From contig CM042962.1 in NCBI GenBank assembly GCA_023678885.1, positions 21,962,336 to 22,026,335 of the forward strand: DNA of 64,000 nucleotides, read 5' to 3'. The notes beneath the pieces are model-generated. The model was not told the DNA's origin, did no database searches, and saw only the letters and a program-made list of their open reading frames with translations. This document shows, one piece after another, positions 57,427-64,000 of the stretch. How positions within the stretch are numbered: position 1 is the first letter of the stretch; every line of letters starts with the position of its first letter. The translations under genes and the position numbers were made by a program. Source of the DNA: Pogostemon cablin. Lineage: Eukaryota > Streptophyta > Magnoliopsida > Lamiales > Lamiaceae.

Positions 57427-58812
57427 TATTGGCGTTCGATCGTTTGGTTAACGTGAACCGTTAAGGTTCCATGTGTTTCTAAATCAGTGGAAACAATAAC
57501 ATAGAAATGTATTACCTTTTATCAGGGTATGTTGAAGAAGAGAATGAATTCTCGCCGGCAGCATGCACATCCTCATGATTTTGGCCATAACTTCCTCATC
57601 CAATCTCCGATTTGAGTGATCTTCATGTCAAAACAATCCTCTCTTCCGTGGCTTTTCAAAGGTTATCACACGACCAGTTTTGAATTCTAAACAATTTTAA
57701 AAAAATCATGGAAGTTGACGAATAGCAACATCAAATAACCTCTTGATCTTCTGCTGTATTCTCAAGTCCAATCTTGACGTCGTGTGGGCGACAATCCTCA
57801 GGATCCTCTCAATCTGTTGTTCTCTCTCCCTACTCATGGTTAGACGTGTATTCTTAGAGTTTAGGACAACTGAGATGACTTATATATGGGCTACAGTAGG
57901 GACCGGGAGGAGAAATTTGAGTCGAGCCTCCATTGGGCTTAAGTATCCAAGTTTAGCCTAAAACTTATCTTAAGTCTAATAATAATAATATATTTCACTA
58001 AAATATTATTACTGCACTGTCGCTCTAATCCCATAATTACGTTATGAGCTCCTTCTTATTACGAGCTCGTTAGTCTCCCCATGTTTAAGATATACAATGC
58101 CCATAATTAATTAAGTTACTGGCAACTCCATTAATTAATATCTCATCCGATAGTAGTACCACTCAACCTTATTATCATGCCGGAATAAATCTACCTGCAG
58201 GGTTTACATGATAATCCTTATGAGCTCCTCAAGTGGACATCATCAACCTATTTAATAGGATACGAATTCCTTTTACAATCAACAACACACCATAGAGACA
58301 TCACTATTTTCCAACTCACCGAGCTTGTTGATTTAATACATGTAAATCTCATTTATTGATGAATCAAAGAAATATATATTGGCTTACGAGTCGATGTTAT
58401 TGTATTAGGATTAAGAGCACGAATATCCATAATAACTGAGATCAAGTTCTACTATATAGTCAGTATAAATTGAACGATCTTAAGTGATCCTGCTCAATAC
58501 ACATAAAGTGTACTAATGTGATTCTATAGTCAAGACAAACTAATACCAAATCACACTACAACCATCCCGATAGAGAATCCCTGTCTATCTCGGTTATGAG
58601 CATCTGTTTATACTTTATAAGGAAACTGATAATATGATCGTCCACGTGTTGTCGCACAATATATTATCTACAGTATAAAGTAAGTGGACTATTGCATCGG
58701 ACATACAAATAAATTATAATTAAGACGCAATCATTTGATTAATGATTCTCATTTCAAATATTGTTAAAATATTGTTCATACTAAAGCTAGACTTTTAGTA
58801 TACAATCCAACA
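57427..58812 (-). repeat. Solo copia LTR in a neuroguidin intron
   Basis: Inverse complement of a copia B-like LTR (GGTTAACGTGAACCG at its left, GACTTTTAGTATACAATCC at its right, ending CCAACA), with a perfect target duplication CCATG (57422-57426 and 58813-58817). Part of it (about 57548-57690) is absent from the copia B LTRs and instead resembles a block of the gypsy-type LTRs. Confidence 0.92.
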
Positions 58813-58817
58813 CCATG

Positions 58818-59570
58818 GTAGGGCAATATCTTGTGTAGAATTATAATGATAAAAGAACTGGTCTTTGTTGCCTCTGATAGTTGAAGTTTGTAAGCTTTAC
58901 TAACTAAAGCTGGATTTGCAAAACTTTATTTTTATTTTATTTTGTTTGCTAACTAAACTTCGTAATAATTTTGTTAGTAACTTGATGTTGTTGGTATATG
59001 GTTTACAGTTTTTTTTATTCAAGCTTATTTCAATGGTAATATCACTATAAATACATTCAACTAAATTTCTATAGCCTAATACTTATAAGTAGATACGTAA
59101 TCCATTACTGATCTGGACACCTTTAATTTTGGGTCAAATTCTTTGAATCTTTTAGTTAATGAGTTCAATTATCAATTCATTAACTTAAAGATTAGTCGTG
59201 CAACATGTAATAAAATATCTCAATCACTAACTTTATGCCCCTAAATATTACAGTTAGAACTTAAGAGACAAGCTCGGAGAAAGAAATGGAAAAAAGATTT
59301 AATGCAGGAAAATTTTTATTGGATTGATTATTTGTTCATGACTGTATTTATTTTTCATGAAGTAGTTGTTGCACCATATAACACACATAAAGAAAATTAC
59401 TCATTGACTTGCTCTTTATTTTTTATCTCCTGGATCTTATTGTTGTTGACTTATTTTTGTAATTGTTTGCCTCTTCGCCCAAGGACTAAACTCCAATTCC
59501 TTCTTCTAAAGTGTGAGGCATCATTTCGTTTTGTCTATCTTTTCAAATTAATGGATTTTTTGTTGTATAG
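58818..59570 (+). other. Rest of the neuroguidin intron
   Basis: AT-rich intron ending in TTGTATAG at 59570. The frame at 59302-59574 is not protein-like. Confidence 0.6.
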
Positions 59571-61017
59571 GTGAAAGAAGATAGTTACCCCACATCAGAT
59601 GGGATAAGCTATCTTGAGGCCAAACACTTACTCTTACTGAATTATTGCCAGTCTCTTGTCTACTACCTGCTTCGCAAGGCAAAAGGGCTATCAATTCAGG
59701 GGCATCCAGTTGTTAGGAGTCTTGTTGAGATAAGATTATTCTTGGTAAAGGTATCTCTATATCATGTTTGGCTTTTATATTTGCGTAATCAATCTCAGAA
59801 GTTTCCTGTTGGATTTAGGCTAGTTTGAAGAAGCTTGTAAGAATTTGGGTGTTCCATTGCATGCAGATTCGCCCAGTTGACCAGAAACTTCAATACCAAA
59901 TTCAAAAGCAAACTAATACCACAGCACAGTCAATGGAAAAACCTGGTTTGATTGAGAAGGAAACATGTGACACACAGAAGACAGAGGTATTGTTAAAATT
60001 GTGTCTCAGTCCCGATTTGCTCATTGACAAAACAATTCATGATTTAGAGGTAATTGAATCATGGAACATCAGCATTTGAACATTAAGAGCACTTACCATT
60101 AGTTTTTGTAGTTCATAATCAAGTTTTTCCTGTTCTTCTTTTGCATCTGAAAGAATAATGTTGAGTTGCTTTATAGGGTGGTGCTGGTGTATATCGACCC
60201 CCTAAATTTGCTCCAGTGGAAGACAAAAAGATGTCAAGAGATGAGAGAAATGCTTTGAGAAGAGAGAAAGAAATTATACGTAAAGCAAGGCAAAGTAATT
60301 ATGTTAGAGAGATAATGGATAATTTGGAGGGAAAACCCAAAGAAGTGCGTGGATAGTTAAAACTTTTTAACGATAAATATTTCTCTTTATCATCTTATGC
60401 AGTTTAATTGTTGACCATATAGATTAAAGATAACATAAGATCAGAGAGTAGAGAAATGATGAAGCACATTGAAAAGATGGAAGAACGGGCTCGACAAGAA
60501 GAGGATCTTTTCACTCTTGCACCTTTACAAAAGCTGAGAAAAGGACGATGAAACAAATGAAGAAGTCTCGAAATGGGTATGTTTTGTGTTTCAAAACAAG
60601 TAATGTAGCGAAATTATTATGTTCTTTTACCTGTAATCTTATTTGACTATATAAGGGCTGGTTTCTCTTGGTTGTGCTAGGTTCCTTGGCCTTATGGAGA
60701 GTTTATACGACGAGGTCAAATCCTTACCCCTTGGAGATAGTGTCCCAGAGCACTCAGACATTTCAAAAATTATAGCAATGGTGATCGGAAATTCAAGAAG
60801 CGTAAGGTAAGGCTGTAATATTTGTATCTCTTTGATTATGTTTAGTAATACATTATTTCACTTGAATTATTATTTCTTTGAAGCATTAATGGTTCTCTTT
60901 TTTACGAAATATCCTAACAAAATGTACAAACACCTCTTCTGCAGAGAAAGCATTGATCAAATGAAGATGCATCCTGTCGATTACATGTTGCAGAACATGA
61001 TTCTTGAGCTGTATTGA

Positions 61018-61280
61018 AGTTTGTAGAGAATTCAGACCAGGGAATTATTACACATTGTTGGTTTTCCTGGCTGGAGATTGTTGTTTGGTTTTGTAACGAC
61101 AATTATATTATACTTCGAGTTTACGTAAATTTAGTTATGTTTCTCTAATCAACGGTTATGGTTCTACCACGTGTATGATTTTGATTCGAACTGGAACAGT
61201 GACATGTACCAACTTATCATGAATACATAATGTGGAAATGGACTTGAGAAAAATATAAATGGGAGTGACTGAATAATAAA
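61018..61280 (+). other. 3' flank of the neuroguidin gene
   Basis: Likely 3' UTR and spacer. No clear polyadenylation signal was singled out. AATAATAAA at 61272-61280 is the left target duplication of the next element. Confidence 0.4.
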
Positions 61281-61661
61281 GGGTAAAGGGGTCATATTAA
61301 CCCAAAACTTTACTCCATGGATCAAGTAAGCCCCAAAAGTAATTTTTTGTACAAATAAACCTTCATCTTAAAAGAATGAACAATTAAGCCCCTTATTTTA
61401 TAATTTGGATCAACTAAACCCTCAATCTATTTATTAAGTCATTCAACCCCCTTTCTTATAATAAGTAGATCAAATATACCCTCCATTTTTTGTAAATAAA
61501 TTAATTAAACATAAAAATACCTCACATCTATTTTCTTATTTTTCCTGAAGTTTCTTTTCTTTTTCTTCTTTCTAGTCCTATTCTTTTATTAATATTTTAA
61601 TTTATTTAATAAACAAAATTTAACACTACTACTGATTTTTTTCTTATTTCATTTTGTATTA

Positions 61662-61699
<38 letters not shown>

Positions 61700-62643
61700 C
61701 AAATAAGAAAATATTATATATAAACTAATACTTCATGAATAATTCATATAACATTTTTGACAAAGTCTCTTGTGAGACGCTACTTATATGAGACCGTTTG
61801 TGAGACGTGTTAAAGTATGCCTATTATATAAATAAAATATGTTTAATGGTTGCTAAAGTATGTTTTGTAAAATATGATGGATAATGAATTAAAATATGAT
61901 TTTAGGATGTTATAATATAATTCATTATTGATAAGCATATTTTACTTATATGATAAGCTTACTTTAATAATGGGTTAAACCGTCCACAACCGTCTCACAA
62001 AAAACCCGTCTCACAAGAGAGTCTCTCAACATTTTTCGGTGTATGTAAATAATAATGGTATTATGGTTAATTAAGCTATTTTATAAATAATTTATATAAC
62101 AAATAAAAAGTGATAACATTTTTAATACATATATTTAAAATTATTTTGTAAATAAGAAAATAACACTAAAGAAATATAAAAATTGAAAACACTTTAGTTT
62201 TACGAATTAAAAATATAAAAATTCAAAACATTAAAGAAAATAGAATCAGTTAAAAGTTAAAAAAAATCGAAACATAAAAAATAACAAGATGGAACCAGTA
62301 TTAAATTTTGTTTAATAAAAACATGTAATAATAATAAACTATTAAATTAAAGAAGAAATTAGGAAAAAAAAAACGTTCAGTAAAATTAAAAAAATGGATG
62401 TGAAGTGTTTTTTTTAATTTTTAGTACTCCATATGGATGGTAGAGGGTATAGATGATTTATTTATTGTAAAAAGACTGGTTGAATGATTAAGAAGATAGA
62501 GAGTTTAGTTGATCCACTGATATAAAATGAAGGGTTGAATGGATCTTTTTCTAAAGATGAAGGGTTTATTTGTTAAAAATAAAACTTCAAGGGCTTACTT
62601 GATCCATGAGCTAAAATCAAGGGCTAATTTCTCTCTTTTGCCC
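61281..62643. mobile_element. Non-autonomous Mutator-like element with 9-bp target duplication
   Basis: Inverted ends of about 180 bp are shared: GGGTAAAGGGGTC.. and GGGCAAAAGAGAG.., then CATGGATCAAGTAAGCCC in both, AACAAATAAACC and GTGGATCAACTAAA-like words. A perfect 9-bp duplication AATAATAAA flanks it (61272-61280 and 62644-62652). No transposase is present. The interior is AT-rich, has a (TA)n tract (61668-61696) and has been invaded by the MITE at 61767-62019. Confidence 0.88.
61767..62019. mobile_element. MITE-like element, GTGAGACGG family, copy 3
   Basis: CTCTTGTGAGACG at the left and CGTCTCACAAGAG at the right, with internal GAGACCGTTTGTGAGACG and AAACCCGTCTCAC. It is collinear with the copy at 3153-3415, including the TGATTTTAGGRTGTTATAAT interior, and is nested in the Mutator-like element. 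Confidence 0.7.
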
Positions 62644-62767
62644 AATAATAAACCAATATTTGAGGGACCAAAATGTGAACTCATGCTTTCTAGTTTCAAT
62701 TTTCGTACTCCTTCAATCCGCTAGACTTTATCGTTTCCTTTTCAATTACATATCTTCATAATCTTCC

Positions 62768-63333
62768 ATGGCTTCATCGTCGAGCTCTTCGGCAATTTCC
62801 GCGTTTCTTTCTGGTAACAGAAGCTCCAACTCGATTTCTACACGGTCCTCACTTCTTGTGCCACTTGGAACCACCGCCGGAGAGCGGGAGGAATCCTGCG
62901 TTACTTTGGAGATGGAAGACGAAGAAGAAGAACACCAGCTTCGTTGTTTACAGCAAAAAGCGGCTGGAAAACGTGTTGCAATACAGGAAACTTGGAGATT
63001 CCGACCTCGTTATCAGTGAAATTACTCTTGCCACTGTAAGCACACTTGATTTTTTAACCATATGTTTAATTTATCTGATTTATAAGTAGTTTTTAATTTG
63101 TTTGAAATCGCGCTGCAATGTCTGAGGATTTGGTGATGTTTTGATTTTGATTACATTACGGAAGATGCTTAGGCACTAGGAAGTGAAACTGGATTAAGTT
63201 CAATTTGGTAGTGAATTGGTATTTCTATGCGTTGCAGATGACTTACGGGGAGCAGAACACAGAGAAAGAGGCTCATGAGCAACTCAGTTACGCGATTGAG
63301 CGTGGAATCAATACTATAGACACTTCAGAAATG
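62768..63333 (+). CDS. Aldo-keto reductase, plastid type, first two exons (partial)
   Basis: The NADPH-dependent aldo-keto reductase (Tas-like family) reduces aldehydes or ketones; the plant members start with a transit peptide. ATG at 62768 opens a Ser-rich transit-like N-terminus (MASSSSSSAISAFLSG). The mature start appears in the next frame: SFVVYSKKRLENVLQYRKLG, then DSDLVISEITLAT, up to donor ACT|GTAAGC (63035). Exon 2 (63238-63333) is MTYGEQNTEKEAHEQLSYAI, then ERGINTIDTSEM with the conserved catalytic-site Asp, ending at donor GTAAAT. The change of frame between transit peptide and mature part (about 62870-62920) implies an indel, or a separate start at 62856. Later exons are beyond or not found before 64000. 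Confidence 0.75.
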
Positions 63334-64000
63334 GTAAATGTCAATGACACCACTCTAATCATCCTGCATTGATTTTTCAACTCACTGCTTTCATCCCCTA
63401 ATCGAGAACTTGGTTGATTTTTCAACCTTCAAATCGGCGACGCCCTTTGATGGCTACCGGGCGATGCCCTCCCTGCACGTGGCTTCCGCTCAGCTTGGGC
63501 TTCTGACCCATTCGACACCGCCGATTGCTTTAATGCCAGATTAACGATGCGGCTTTCTCCGACGGGTGCTTCTCCGTCGTTCATACAACGTCCTGTTCTA
63601 CTACCCAAGGCGTTTTCTTTCAGATTGTGAATTCCCCCTTCTGTCTAGGGCAGATCCCTTGTTGGACCTGCTCGTGAAATCGAAAATTTCCACTGGTCTT
63701 CAGCGTGCGATTCGGTTCGTAAAGAATTTTTTTCAGTCTGGATTTGTATGATTCTTTGTTTTGCACGGTTCTTCGAGCTCTCCTACTTCAATGGCTTCTG
63801 TTACCATTCGATTTTTTATTCTTGACAGTACTCCTCTTGATGTGCTTTGTATGTATATCTAACGAAAATCCAAGAAAGAGCACTCGATGGCATTCTGCCC
63901 TGCGTCCGTTAAAGCCATAATGTATGGTTCTAATGGATTTAACTTGGTTGGATTGGGGGTAAAAGAGCACTGTATTGATCACATTAGCTGCGTCCCTGGT
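63334..64000. other. Start of intron, then GC-richer sequence of unknown nature
   Basis: After exon 2 the expected next exon (beginning with Tyr-Pro) is not seen. From about 63440 the base composition becomes clearly GC-richer (TACCGGGCGATGCCCTCC, TCCGACGGGTGCTTC). The open frame at 63566-63751 has no recognised relative. This could be an inserted element in the intron, such as a LINE 5' part, or another gene's start. I could not decide. Confidence 0.35.

Larger units (their letters stand above)
57138..61017 (+). pseudogene. Neuroguidin (Sas10/Utp3/C1D family), exons with frameshifts
   Basis: Neuroguidin/Lcp5-type proteins act in the nucleolar SSU processome during 18S rRNA maturation. Exons with matching GT..AG sites are 57138-57212 (LVAVLKEMKKGLDTKRNKIQ), 59571-59750 (YPTSDGISYLEAKHLLLLNY; the Sas10/Utp3/C1D domain), 59867-60049 (IRPVDQKLQYQIQKQT), 60177-60344 (GAGVYRPPKFAPVEDKKMSR), 60423-60576 (SREMMKHIEKMEERARQEED), 60681-60806 and 60945-61017. 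Phases agree across the introns. A 1-nt loss near 60529 throws the frame into TGA at 60549-60551, yet the following bases encode the expected KSRNG in the other frame. A second shift precedes the basic KFKKRK tail. A solo LTR occupies the intron at 57213-59570. A recent pseudogene or assembly errors are both possible. Confidence 0.85.

Noticed and set aside
1..64000. CRISPR arrays, rRNA, tRNA, bacterial operons
   Set aside because: No regularly spaced direct repeats with unique spacers, no recognisable RNA gene and no prokaryotic gene order; all evidence is for a plant nuclear genome.

Overview
This window looks like repeat-rich nuclear DNA of a flowering plant, most likely a eudicot. The evidence is AT-rich intergenic sequence, GT..AG introns, host genes with clear plant homologues (a cyclic nucleotide-gated channel, neuroguidin, a plastid-type aldo-keto reductase), Ty1/copia and Ty3/gypsy elements, L1-type LINEs, and CACTA, Mutator-like and mariner fragments. 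I see no bacterial, organellar, rRNA, tRNA or CRISPR features. Family names come from recognising protein and terminal motifs by eye; no search was run.

Layout. Positions 1-8150 are AT-rich and hold microsatellites, small hairpin repeats of a GTGAGACGG family, tandem duplications and a possible Helitron start with three exon-like pieces. From 8190 to about 41095 lies, on the minus strand, a broken cyclic nucleotide-gated channel gene. Its 3' exons are at 8190-12656 and an upstream exon is at 40884-41095. Splice sites mostly still match, but there are two in-frame stops and at least two frameshifts. One intron carries a 771-bp CACTA element. The next intron upstream is about 28 kb long, because a copia element (about 16725-40826) sits in it and was itself invaded three times. 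The invaders are a Mutator-like element carrying a choline-transporter-like gene fragment (18486-20428), a gag-only gypsy-type element with an extra inverted LTR (22541-31514, target duplication AATAT), and a second copia element (32568-40634, target duplication GTTCG).

Positions 41490-44480 hold a decayed minus-strand LINE with a mariner transposase fragment inside it. Then come a solo LTR (45039-46779), a truncated related LTR (46915-48251) and an almost complete but inactivated chromovirus-type gypsy element (48252-56757).

Positions 56760-61017 hold the exons of a neuroguidin (SSU processome) gene on the plus strand. Its splice sites are well kept, but it has frameshifts and a solo copia LTR in an intron. 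Next is a non-autonomous Mutator-like element with a perfect 9-bp target duplication (61281-62643). At 62768-63333 are the first two exons of a plastid-type aldo-keto reductase, cut off by the window edge and apparently frameshifted.

There is no operon-like cooperation between genes here. The main story is layered transposon insertion into and between three decaying or partial host genes. The most notable signals are the palindromic LTR arrangement, short TCGACC/GGTCGA arrays recurring in related LTR elements, and a sequence block of roughly 110 bp or more shared between copia-type and gypsy-type LTRs.
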